From: Crocinitomicaceae bacterium
GTDB lineage: Bacteria > Bacteroidota > Bacteroidia > Flavobacteriales_D > Crocinitomicaceae
Reading direction: 5' to 3'
Assembly: GCA_013215515.1 (NCBI GenBank)
Contig: JABSPC010000335.1
Span: 1 to 7,278 of the forward strand
Length of the DNA: 7,278 nucleotides
The notes under the pieces were generated by a model that ran no database searches, was not told where the DNA came from, and saw only the letters and a list, made by a program, of their open reading frames with translations. The number at the start of each line of letters is the position of its first letter. The first letter of the stretch is position 1. A program made the translations under genes and the position numbers. Positions 1-6,706 of this stretch are shown here, piece by piece.

Positions 1-1442
1 AACTCAAATTACAATCGCTGAATCAGAATAACCCATCGAACCTAGACGACATCACCTTATTAATACCAAATTATTCAAAGAAATCACTGTACAATAAATT
101 TAACGAAGAGGGTGCCTTTAAAAAATTGAAAGCGGAAGAGAAGGCAGCTAGCTATACAAAACTGTTTGAGACAGTAATTGGAGCATCTAATACTTCAATT
201 AAAGTAAGGCTAAGTTCTGAATCTTTTGAGTCATTGACGGATGCAGAAAGGAAAACACACTTGTATTTGACATATGTGGAAAAATTCGGTATTCGAGAAG
301 TGGCAATTTTTACCGTTGATGATAATGGAAATGAGAAATTACTCCTTCCCATAATTGTGGACGGAATGAACCTTGGGCTTGAATCAAACTTGAAGTCTAT
401 TCTGCAAACAATTGATGATTATTTGGATTATGAAAGATCTGAATCAGAGCAAGAACAAATTGATATTGCGGTAGGAATAGTTTCTGAAGGGCAAGATTAT
501 CTAAAGGAAAAATCGAAGGAGCGCGGAACAGTGGGGTTTGGAATTGGTAATTTTGAATTTAATTTAAATTCAGGGGGAGCTGCCGATAATAATTACGCCG
601 ATAGAATGAATTTGAAAATGGGAGAAGATGAGCAATTCAAATTGAACCAAATCTATCTTGATAATTCAAGAAAATTTGAAGCATCAATAAAGGAGATGGA
701 ACTTGTGATTCCAATGGAACATAAAAGTGATAAGTTGACCGCCGTTTTGAATAAATGGGATCTCTCGAAATATAGATTCGAAGATATGGAAGCACTCTCT
801 GACGAAAGTAAATTGGATGAGAATCTTTTTACAATAACTACGCAGCAGATTTCTTCGATTGCATTTAAATCAACTTTCATTCGAATGACTTCTCTAACTG
901 GCAACAAGTTATTCAGTGCTACTAGATCAGAGAAATCAAATATGAAGTACTTCGAAGTGTTAGATTTTATACTTGAAATGAAAAAAGAAGATGAGCGAAA
1001 ATTCGAAATTCATAATACAATGCGATTTATCAAATCAGATAATGAAACAACCGAAATTCCTGAATTAAATGGGTCGAATTTGGTATTCGCTGATGTGCAA
1101 TCGGATGATGATAAAAACTACAAAAAATTGAACAGCGAAACGTCAAAAATGCTTGATGAAATGCAATTGAAAGGTGTTCCGTCTGATAAAGTCAGTCAAT
1201 ACCGACTCTACATACGTAGAAGTGTTCGCTTCGAAAGTCAAAAAACGATTGAACAAGAGAATATTGGAGAATTGAACACACTTTCCGAGGACAATAAGAA
1301 TACAGACTGGTCTGTAATTGAAGTGGAGCAGTATACATTCCTAATTTATAACTCTGCGAATGAACAATGGCATTGCATCACTGGAGAAGGAAGATCATTA
1401 AAAGATGCAATAGCTCTGTTTAAGGAAAAGTTGAAGAAGTAA
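1..1442 (+). CDS. Unrecognised large soluble protein, 5' end outside the window
   Basis: I do not recognise this protein. The reading frame is open from base 3 to the TAA at 1440-1442, giving 479 visible residues. No in-frame ATG occurs before the one at about 366, so the true start almost certainly lies upstream; a TTG at 126 is the first alternative start but has nothing to favour it. The visible part is hydrophilic and rich in Glu, Asp and Lys, with no membrane segment. Its first 25 residues end in a pattern (SLNQNNPSNLDDITLLIP) loosely like the end of a LysM repeat, which is too weak to call. A Gly/Asn-rich stretch lies near 525-597. The last 45 residues, with Trp codons at 1308 and 1368, look like a small compact C-terminal domain. 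A 44-bp gap separates it from pth. It may be a lineage-specific protein, and its function is unknown. Confidence 0.75.
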   Translation, partial: LKLQSLNQNNPSNLDDITLLIPNYSKKSLYNKFNEEGAFKKLKAEEKAASYTKLFETVIGASNTSIKVRLSSESFESLTDAERKTHLYLTYVEKFGIREVAIFTVDDNGNEKLLLPIIVDGMNLGLESNLKSILQTIDDYLDYERSESEQEQIDIAVGIVSEGQDYLKEKSKERGTVGFGIGNFEFNLNSGGAADNNYADRMNLKMGEDEQFKLNQIYLDNSRKFEASIKEMELVIPMEHKSDKLTAVLNKWDLSKYRFEDMEALSDESKLDENLFTITTQQISSIAFKSTFIRMTSLTGNKLFSATRSEKSNMKYFEVLDFILEMKKEDERKFEIHNTMRFIKSDNETTEIPELNGSNLVFADVQSDDDKNYKKLNSETSKMLDEMQLKGVPSDKVSQYRLYIRRSVRFESQKTIEQENIGELNTLSEDNKNTDWSVIEVEQYTFLIYNSANEQWHCITGEGRSLKDAIALFKEKLKK

Positions 1443-1474
1443 TTTCTCCGTGTTTCTTGTTCAAATGAGAATTG

Positions 1475-1482
1475 TAAATTTG
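1475..1482 (+). promoter_or_regulatory. Candidate Bacteroidota -7 promoter box for pth
   Basis: TAAATTTG matches the Bacteroidota -7 consensus TAnnTTTG exactly. It sits in the 44-bp gap before pth, ending 4 bp before the ATG. Upstream, TTTC (1453-1456) or TTG (1457-1459) could serve as a weak -33 element. A start site at the usual distance would fall at or next to the ATG, giving a leaderless or nearly leaderless message. Read-through from the upstream gene is the alternative. Confidence 0.35.
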
Positions 1483-1486
1483 TGAC

Positions 1487-2050
1487 ATGAAATATCTAAT
1501 TGTAGGTCTAGGAAATCTAGGTTCGAAATACGAAAACACGAGACATAACATCGGTTTTAAGGTAGTCGAATCATTCGCGGAAGAGCGTGATGGTGAATTC
1601 TCTGTGGATAAACAAGCCGAGGTTTCTAAAGTTAAATTCAAAGGGAGAACGATTATTTTAATCAAACCTACAACGTTCATGAATCTATCTGGAAAGGCAG
1701 TGAATTATTGGATGCAGCAAGAAAAAATTCCATTAGAAAATATCCTTGTTGTTACTGATGATATTGCATTACCGTTCGGGAAATTAAGAATGAAAGGAAA
1801 AGGATCTGATGGTGGACACAACGGGCTGAAAGATATTCAAGCCACGTTAAATACGCCGAATTACGCACGATTACGTTTTGGTGTTGGAAGTGAATTTAAC
1901 CCAGGGAAACAAATCAATTATGTGCTCGGAGAATGGCATAAGGATGAAGATGCGGCAATGGGTGAACGAATTATGGTGGCTAAATCATTCATTAAAGATT
2001 TCACAACGATCGGGTTGAATAGAACGATGTCGAATTGGAATAATAAATAA
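1487..2050 (+). CDS. pth: Peptidyl-tRNA hydrolase
   Basis: Pth cleaves the ester bond of peptidyl-tRNAs that drop off the ribosome, recycling tRNA in the cytosol. The 187-residue length is normal for the family (E. coli about 194). The N-terminus MKYLIVGLGNLGSKYENTRH is typical and carries Asn10 and the catalytic His20 at the same numbers as in E. coli. Further family hallmarks are PTTFMNLSG with Asn66 (E. coli Asn68), the Asp91 region VVTDDIALPFG (E. coli Asp93), and SDGGHNGLKDI with Asn112 (E. coli Asn114). All expected active-site residues are present. The ATG at 1487 is fixed by this alignment. It starts 44 bp after the upstream gene and is followed by a repeat-rich spacer before asnS, another translation gene. 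Nothing is odd in the coding region. Confidence 0.97.
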   Translation: MKYLIVGLGNLGSKYENTRHNIGFKVVESFAEERDGEFSVDKQAEVSKVKFKGRTIILIKPTTFMNLSGKAVNYWMQQEKIPLENILVVTDDIALPFGKLRMKGKGSDGGHNGLKDIQATLNTPNYARLRFGVGSEFNPGKQINYVLGEWHKDEDAAMGERIMVAKSFIKDFTTIGLNRTMSNWNNK

Positions 2051-2052
2051 GA

Positions 2053-2128
2053 TCGGTCGTTCGATTTTTTGAGCGCTACGCTTTTCGACTATTTGATCGA
2101 ATCGAGTGCCGGAAAATCGAACAATCGA
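2053..2128 (+). repeat. Imperfect inverted repeat (long hairpin) in the pth-asnS spacer
   Basis: Bases 2053-2068 and 2113-2128 are inverted copies matching at 14 of 16 positions; the inner nine pairs (2060-2068 with 2113-2121) are perfect. In RNA one mismatch becomes G.U, leaving a single C/A mismatch. The 44-nt loop holds a smaller stem, TTCGA 2084-2088 with TCGAA 2097-2101, and the palindrome AGCGCT at 2072-2077. The hairpin begins 3 bp after the pth stop codon. It has no T-run after the right arm, so it is not a classical intrinsic terminator, though it could stabilise the 3' end of pth mRNA. It may be one copy of a dispersed intergenic repeat family. Confidence 0.7.
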
Positions 2129-2164
2129 ATAATCGATAAATCGAACTTTCGCACAATCGAATTC
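2117..2164 (+). repeat. 8-bp tandem repeat, six degenerate units of TCGAACAA type
   Basis: TCGA (TCGC once) recurs at 2117, 2125, 2133, 2141, 2149 and 2157, exactly every 8 bp. The units read TCGAACAA, TCGAATAA, TCGATAAA, TCGAACTT, TCGCACAA and TCGAATTC. The same 8-bp phase extends upstream, with TCGG at 2053 and TCGA at 2061 and 2085, although the units between are eroded. Because 8 is not a multiple of 3, the array is unlikely to encode protein. Its right end abuts the putative asnS promoter box. Confidence 0.75.
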
Positions 2165-2166
2165 AT

Positions 2167-2174
2167 TACCTTTG
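2167..2174 (+). promoter_or_regulatory. Candidate Bacteroidota -7 promoter box for asnS
   Basis: TACCTTTG matches TAnnTTTG exactly and starts 2 bp after the last 8-bp repeat unit. The only -33 candidate is TTTC at 2147-2150, inside the repeat, with a 16-bp gap that is slightly short. A start site a few bases downstream would leave a leader of roughly 15-18 nt before the asnS ATG at 2195. This suggests asnS can be transcribed independently of pth. Confidence 0.45.
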
Positions 2175-2194
2175 GCGCTTCAATTAAGCAAAAA

Positions 2195-3634
2195 ATGAAA
2201 AGAGAAAAAATCGCTGAAGTCCTGAAAAACGGACAAGTAGGAAACGACGTATTGGTGAAAGGATGGGTTAGATCATTCAGAGCAAATCGATTTATATCAA
2301 TCAATGACGGTTCTACGGTTAATAATATTCAAGCGGTTGTTGATTTTGAAAATTTGGATGAAGTTTTATTGAAAAAGATTACGACTGCTGCATCAGTGGC
2401 TGTTTTTGGTAAGCTGGTTGAGTCTCAAGGGGCAGGACAAGCCGTGGAAATTCAAGTTGAGAAAGTTGAAGTTCTTGGAGAAGCCAATCCAGAAGAAGTT
2501 CAGAAAACAGTAATGCAACCAAAAAAACACAGTCTTGAATTTTTGAGAGAACAAGCGCACCTTCGATTTAGAACGAATACTTTTGGTGCAGTTTTCAGAA
2601 TTCGTCATGCTGTAGCATACTCGATTCATAAATTCTTTAACGACGAAGGATTTTATTATTTGCATACACCTATCATTACGGCTTCAGACGCTGAAGGTGC
2701 AGGTGAGACATTCAAAGTGACAAACTTTGACCCATTAAATCCACCATTGGATGAAGATGGAAACATTGATTACAAAAAAGACTTTTTCGGTAAGGCGGTT
2801 AACCTTACAGTTTCTGGTCAGCTCGAGGCTGAGCTTGGTGCTTTGGCTTTGGGGCAGGTATATACGTTCGGCCCAACGTTTAGAGCAGAGAATTCAAACA
2901 CTTCACGTCACCTGGCTGAATTTTGGATGATTGAGCCTGAGGTTGCATTCAACGATTTGAATGACAATATGGACCTCACGGAAGAGTTTTTAAAATATAT
3001 CGCAAAATATATTCTGGATAACTGCGCTGATGATTTACAATTTTTGAACGATCGTGAGGCGAAAGAGGACACTCAAAAACCGACGGCGGAACGAAATGAA
3101 ATGAGTTTGAAAGACAGGTTGAAATTTGTTGTTGAGAATGATTTCAAACGATTGACATACACCGAAGCGATTGAGGTTCTAAAAAGATCAAAGCCATACA
3201 AGAAAGGGAAATTCAAATACGATGTGGCTTGGGGAGTTGACTTATCAAGTGAGCATGAAAGATACTTAGTTGAGAAAGAATTTAAATGTCCAGTGATTTT
3301 ATCGGATTACCCATCGGAAATAAAGGCCTTTTATATGCGTCAAAATGACGACGGAAAAACGGTTGCGGCAATGGATGTCCTTTTTCCTGGGATAGGTGAG
3401 ATCGTTGGAGGATCACAAAGAGAAGAACGATTGGATGTATTAAAGTCGAAATGTGCTGATTTCAATATTCCGGTAGAAGATCTTTCGTGGTACTTGGATA
3501 CAAGAAGGTTTGGTACTGTTCAACACGCTGGATTTGGACTTGGATTTGAAAGAATGGTGATGTTCGTAACTGGAATGACAAATATTCGCGATGTAATTCC
3601 TTTTCCTCGAACTCCTCAAAATGCCGAATTCTAA
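2195..3634 (+). CDS. asnS: Asparaginyl-tRNA synthetase
   Basis: This class IIb aminoacyl-tRNA synthetase charges tRNA-Asn with asparagine using ATP in the cytosol. It has 479 residues, close to the usual length of about 465-480. The N-terminal OB-fold for anticodon binding covers roughly residues 10-110 and includes [11 protein letters not shown]. The catalytic core follows: [25 protein letters not shown] leads into motif 2, [15 protein letters not shown], starting at residue 229. Motif 3 is GFGLGFERM at 446-454, followed by the family ending [11 protein letters not shown]. The [13 protein letters not shown] wording and the IPFPRTP tail favour AsnRS over AspRS. The ATG at 2195 is chosen because the frame further upstream, back to a TTG at 2069, runs through repeat DNA and is not synthetase-like. 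The gene lies 55 bp before rpoN. Confidence 0.97.
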   Translation: MKREKIAEVLKNGQVGNDVLVKGWVRSFRANRFISINDGSTVNNIQAVVDFENLDEVLLKKITTAASVAVFGKLVESQGAGQAVEIQVEKVEVLGEANPEEVQKTVMQPKKHSLEFLREQAHLRFRTNTFGAVFRIRHAVAYSIHKFFNDEGFYYLHTPIITASDAEGAGETFKVTNFDPLNPPLDEDGNIDYKKDFFGKAVNLTVSGQLEAELGALALGQVYTFGPTFRAENSNTSRHLAEFWMIEPEVAFNDLNDNMDLTEEFLKYIAKYILDNCADDLQFLNDREAKEDTQKPTAERNEMSLKDRLKFVVENDFKRLTYTEAIEVLKRSKPYKKGKFKYDVAWGVDLSSEHERYLVEKEFKCPVILSDYPSEIKAFYMRQNDDGKTVAAMDVLFPGIGEIVGGSQREERLDVLKSKCADFNIPVEDLSWYLDTRRFGTVQHAGFGLGFERMVMFVTGMTNIRDVIPFPRTPQNAEF

Positions 3635-3689
3635 ACGGGACGGCATGGTTTTAGTAAAATAAAACGTAAATTACTCAAACAAACCAACC

Positions 3690-5132
3690 ATGGCATTAAA
3701 ACAATACTTATCTCATAAGTTAGAGCAGCGACTTTCGCCTCAACAGATTCAGCTGATGAAGTTGTTACAGGTGCCTACTATGGAGCTAGATCAGCGAATT
3801 AAGCAAGAAATTGAAGAGAATCCTGCACTAGAAGAAGGTGCTGAATTGGAGGAAGATGATTTTAGCGAAGAAGAAGAGCAAGAAGAAACTGTTAAAGAAG
3901 ACGAAGATTTTGATATCGGTGATTATCTAAGTGATGATGCCGATTATAAAACTCAAATAAGCAACAAAGGAAAAGACGATGATGAAAAAGGCATTCCTCT
4001 TTCTGGAGAGTTAACATTTCAAGAACGTTTAACGGAGCATTTACACCTTTTAAATTTTGACGATAAGAAGTTTATCATCGCAACAACGATTATTGGAAAC
4101 CTTGATGAATCAGGATATTTAAATCGTGAAGTTGAGGCAATCGTAGATGATCTTGCTTTTTCTTCAAATGTGATAACTTCTGAAGAAGAGGTTAAAGAGG
4201 TTCTAATGGTCATTCAAGATTTGGATCCAGCGGGGATTGGTGCTCGAAATTTACAGGAATGTTTATTGATTCAAATCAATCGCAAACAAGATGGTGACAT
4301 CACTAAGTATACTGCTAAAAAGATTTTAGAGGATTTCTTTGAGGAGTTTACAAAGAAGCACTACACTAAAATATTAAAGAAGTTAGAGATCACGGATGAG
4401 GATTTGAAAGATGCGATCGCCGAGATCGTAAAATTGAATCCTAAGCCGGGTGGCTCGAGCAAAGAGGCGGCACGTAATTTCCAACAGATCATTCCTGACT
4501 TTATGATTGTTGAGAATGAAGGACGATTGCTTTTAACGCTAAATGGTCGTAATGCACCTGAACTTAAGGTAAGTAGAGATTATAAATCAATGCTTCAAAA
4601 GTATGCTGAAGGTGCTAAGCCAACAAAGGCGGATAAAGAGGCCTTGTCATTTGTAAAGCAAAAATTGGATGGAGCCAAATGGTTTATTGACGCGATCAAG
4701 CAGCGCCAGAATACATTGCTTTTAACGATGGACGCCATCATGAATTATCAGTTGCAGTATTTTCTTACGGGCGATGAAACGAATATGAGACCAATGATTT
4801 TGAAGGATATAGCTGAAATAGTTAATCTAGACATTTCAACTATTTCACGTGTTGCAAATAGTAAATACGTTCAAACGGATCACGGTATTCATTCACTAAA
4901 ATATTTTTTCTCTGAGTCTTTACCCACTGATTCAGGGGAAGAAGTTTCGACAAGAGAAGTAAAGAAAATTTTAAGTGAAGCTGTAGAAGCTGAGGAAAAA
5001 CGCAAGCCGCTAACAGACGAAAAACTAGCCATTCTTTTAAAAAATAAAGGCTATAATATTGCACGAAGAACAGTCGCTAAATACAGAGAACAATTGAACA
5101 TACCAGTTGCAAGGCTTAGAAAAGAACTTTAA
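3690..5132 (+). CDS. rpoN: RNA polymerase sigma-54 factor
   Basis: Sigma-54 directs RNA polymerase to -24/-12 promoters (TTGGCACG-N4-TTGCW) and needs AAA+ enhancer-binding activators to open them. The 480-residue length is normal. Region I is the Gln/Leu-rich N-terminus (HKLEQRLSPQQIQLMKLLQVP, then MELDQRIKQEIEENPALEE) that contacts core polymerase and activators. An acidic region II follows (about residues 46-95, dense in Glu and Asp). The core-binding domain fills the middle. The helix-turn-helix is near 371-395 (LKDIAEIVNLDISTISRVANSKYVQT). The RpoN box ARRTVAKYRE, which reads the -24 element, is at 458-467 near the end. All signature parts are intact. The gene starts 55 bp after asnS, with no clear promoter in the gap, so it may be co-transcribed. 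Its TAA overlaps the next ATG by one base. Confidence 0.98.
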   Translation: MALKQYLSHKLEQRLSPQQIQLMKLLQVPTMELDQRIKQEIEENPALEEGAELEEDDFSEEEEQEETVKEDEDFDIGDYLSDDADYKTQISNKGKDDDEKGIPLSGELTFQERLTEHLHLLNFDDKKFIIATTIIGNLDESGYLNREVEAIVDDLAFSSNVITSEEEVKEVLMVIQDLDPAGIGARNLQECLLIQINRKQDGDITKYTAKKILEDFFEEFTKKHYTKILKKLEITDEDLKDAIAEIVKLNPKPGGSSKEAARNFQQIIPDFMIVENEGRLLLTLNGRNAPELKVSRDYKSMLQKYAEGAKPTKADKEALSFVKQKLDGAKWFIDAIKQRQNTLLLTMDAIMNYQLQYFLTGDETNMRPMILKDIAEIVNLDISTISRVANSKYVQTDHGIHSLKYFFSESLPTDSGEEVSTREVKKILSEAVEAEEKRKPLTDEKLAILLKNKGYNIARRTVAKYREQLNIPVARLRKEL

Positions 5133-5776
5133 TGAAGATATTTTCTCAAATATGTTCTTGGGTATTTCTTCCTCTTTTTATGCCGATGTATGCTTTGTTG
5201 GCTGTTATGTACATCCCTTCTGATCAAGATTATCTCTTCAATGAAGACTGCATGTACTTAATGTATGATCAGAATAAAGCGGTTGTATTGCTTGATTTTG
5301 CTTTCTTCGGAATGATTTTACCGGGGATTTCTTATATTATCATGAGAGCTTCTGGAATGATTACAACGATTGAAATGGATGACAAGTCCGAGCGAAATTT
5401 ACCTATTTTGATTACACTCGCTTATTGCACTGTATTGTATATTTTCCTTGTAATGCAATTCAAAGATTTTCATGCGCCTAAGTATATTTTTGGTTTGGCA
5501 TTAGCTGGAATTGCAGTAGCAATGGCTCAATTTTTCCTTAATATTTGGAAGAAAATAAGTATACACGCTGCAGGAGCTGGAATAGCTTTTGGTTTTCTCT
5601 TGGCTTATGCTTTAGGACATGCTGAATATCATTTAGGAATTATAATCCTACCTCTTTTGGCTTCTGGAATAGTAATGTCTGCTAGACTATATCTTAAAAA
5701 ACACGATATGACAGAGGTTGTTGTTGGTTGGTCTTTGGGCACATTTCTAACGTTTACAATCACCTACCTTTACTAA
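5132..5776 (+). CDS. PAP2-like integral membrane protein
   Basis: A 214-residue membrane protein with about six hydrophobic segments (near residues 8-28, 52-72, 91-110, 117-137, 144-162 and 167-184, with a last one at 197-213). Three sites resemble the PAP2 phosphatase signature KxxxxxxRP / PSGH / SRxxxxxHxxxD: KSERNLP at 85-91, SIHAAG at 143-148, and ARLYLKKHDMTE at 184-195, which keeps Arg185, His191 with the right spacing, and Glu195 for Asp. PAP2 enzymes remove phosphate from lipid phosphates such as undecaprenyl pyrophosphate or phosphatidic acid. Several signature residues are substituted, so activity is uncertain. The ATG overlaps the rpoN stop in TAATG, which implies translational coupling and shared transcription. 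I infer family membership from motif spacing; the substrate is unknown. Confidence 0.7.
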   Translation: MKIFSQICSWVFLPLFMPMYALLAVMYIPSDQDYLFNEDCMYLMYDQNKAVVLLDFAFFGMILPGISYIIMRASGMITTIEMDDKSERNLPILITLAYCTVLYIFLVMQFKDFHAPKYIFGLALAGIAVAMAQFFLNIWKKISIHAAGAGIAFGFLLAYALGHAEYHLGIIILPLLASGIVMSARLYLKKHDMTEVVVGWSLGTFLTFTITYLY

Positions 5777-5791
5777 GCTCCCTGCAATAAT

Positions 5792-5808
5792 TTGGCAAGG
5801 ATATTGTT
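5792..5808 (+). promoter_or_regulatory. Candidate sigma-54 (-24/-12) promoter for the M48 protease gene
   Basis: The 17 bases read TTGGCAAG-GATA-TTGTT, against the sigma-54 consensus TTGGCACG-N4-TTGCW. Eleven of 13 specified positions match and the GG-N10-G spacing is exact (GG 5794-5795, G 5806). The main departure is T instead of C at the -12 position (5807). The predicted start site is about 5819, 15 nt before the protease ATG. No Bacteroidota TAnnTTTG box is present in this gap, although TATAAT occurs at 5809-5814. No enhancer-binding activator is visible nearby. Confidence 0.4.
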
Positions 5809-5833
5809 TATAATAGTATATCAAACCAAGAAT

Positions 5834-6640
5834 ATGAAAAAACTCAACATCTCCCTCGCAGTAGCATGTGCGTTTCTTATCGCAGCATGTGGAATCATGA
5901 ACGAAAAAAACAAAGGAAAGGGAATGAACCTTTTCACCGTTGAACAAGACAAAACATTGGGCGCTCAAGTTGCTGCTGAAATTGATGCGGACACCGTTCA
6001 ATTCCCTCTTTTAGATTCAACAGAATATGCTGATGTGTACAAATATGTATACAAGGTTAGAGATAAGATTTTAAATTCTGGCCAAGTAGATTTTAAAGAT
6101 GATTTCGATTGGAGATTGAGAATTATTCACGACGATAGTACTATGAACGCTTTTTGTACTCCAGGCGGTTATATTTATATCTACACTGGAATCCTGAAAT
6201 TTTTGGAATCTGAAGGTGAATTCGCAGGAGTTTTAGGCCATGAAATTGGACATGCTGATATGCGTCACTCAACACGACAAATGAGTAAAATGCTTGGAGT
6301 TCAAGTGTTGCTTTCTGCAGTTCTTGGAGATCAGTCTGCGCTTGGGCAAGTTACAGGAGCTCTAATTGGATTGAAGTTTTCTCGTAAACACGAAACAGAA
6401 GCAGACGAACGCTCGGTTAAGTATCTTTGCCCTACTGATTATAATGCAGCAGGAGGAGCAGGTTTCTTTCAAAAGATTTCAGATTTAGGAGGAGATAATC
6501 CACCTGAATTTTTAAGTACACATCCAAATCCAGAAGATAGAATTGAAAATTTCCAAACGCTGACAATTACAAACGGGTGCGTTGGAGATAAAGACTATAA
6601 AACTGAGTTTGCTGCAATGGTTGCGAAGCTTCCTAAATAG
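5834..6640 (+). CDS. M48-family zinc metalloprotease, lipoprotein (BepA/LoiP-like)
   Basis: A secreted zinc endopeptidase of 268 residues. The N-terminus is a lipoprotein signal: KK, a hydrophobic stretch, then lipobox IAAC with Cys19 as the lipidated residue. The residues after Cys (GIMNEKNKGK) lack an acidic surface-export signal, so a periplasm-facing location is likely. The catalytic HEIGH is at 136-140 (two zinc His and Glu137). The third ligand is expected to be Glu187 in SRKHETEAD. STHPNPEDR places His230 where BepA has its regulatory fourth-ligand His. NAFCTPGGYIYIYTG before the active site is typical of M48 proteins. Such proteases degrade misassembled outer-membrane proteins. The ATG at 5834 gives a clean signal peptide; the TTG at 5792 would add 14 unlikely residues. 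The gene is 57 bp after the PAP2-like gene and has a possible sigma-54 promoter. Confidence 0.93.
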   Translation: MKKLNISLAVACAFLIAACGIMNEKNKGKGMNLFTVEQDKTLGAQVAAEIDADTVQFPLLDSTEYADVYKYVYKVRDKILNSGQVDFKDDFDWRLRIIHDDSTMNAFCTPGGYIYIYTGILKFLESEGEFAGVLGHEIGHADMRHSTRQMSKMLGVQVLLSAVLGDQSALGQVTGALIGLKFSRKHETEADERSVKYLCPTDYNAAGGAGFFQKISDLGGDNPPEFLSTHPNPEDRIENFQTLTITNGCVGDKDYKTEFAAMVAKLPK

Positions 6641-6680
6641 TTAAATTAAAATTTTCACAACAAAGTATATTTTTTGTACA

Positions 6681-6694
6681 TTGTTACGCAACTA
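6681..6694 (+). promoter_or_regulatory. Candidate LacI-type operator (palindrome with central CG)
   Basis: TTGTTACGCAACTA is a 14-bp imperfect palindrome centred on CG, with 5 of 7 base pairs matching (GTT-CG-AAC core). LacI-family proteins insert a hinge-helix Leu into a central CpG, and the downstream regulator keeps that Leu. The site ends 12 bp before the regulator's ATG, a position that suits autoregulation. It is short and found by eye, so it is tentative. Confidence 0.25.
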
Positions 6695-6706
6695 CTTTAC
6701 TGACTT

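Noticed and set aside
126..128. TTG as the start of the first gene
   Set aside because: The frame stays open to the window edge without any stop, so the gene most likely begins upstream.
1443..1486. Intrinsic terminator after the first gene
   Set aside because: No GC-rich stem followed by a T-run is visible; the other gene gaps also lack one.
2069..2194. 42-codon N-terminal extension of asnS from a TTG
   Set aside because: It reads through the 8-bp repeat and contains the putative promoter box; AsnRS homology begins at the ATG at 2195.
2393..2665. Minus-strand open frames such as this 90-codon one inside asnS
   Set aside because: They lie opposite confidently assigned genes and show no recognisable protein features.
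3644..3692. 7-bp inverted repeat (CATGGTT / AACCATG) that could mask the rpoN start codon
   Set aside because: The stem is short and the loop is 35 nt; this can occur by chance.
5792..5833. 14-codon extension of the M48 protein from a TTG
   Set aside because: It would bury the lipoprotein signal; the ATG at 5834 gives a standard signal peptide and lipobox.
6666..6676. TA-N3-TTTG near-match promoter upstream of the LacI-family gene
   Set aside because: The spacing is one base longer than TAnnTTTG and no -33 element sits at the right distance.
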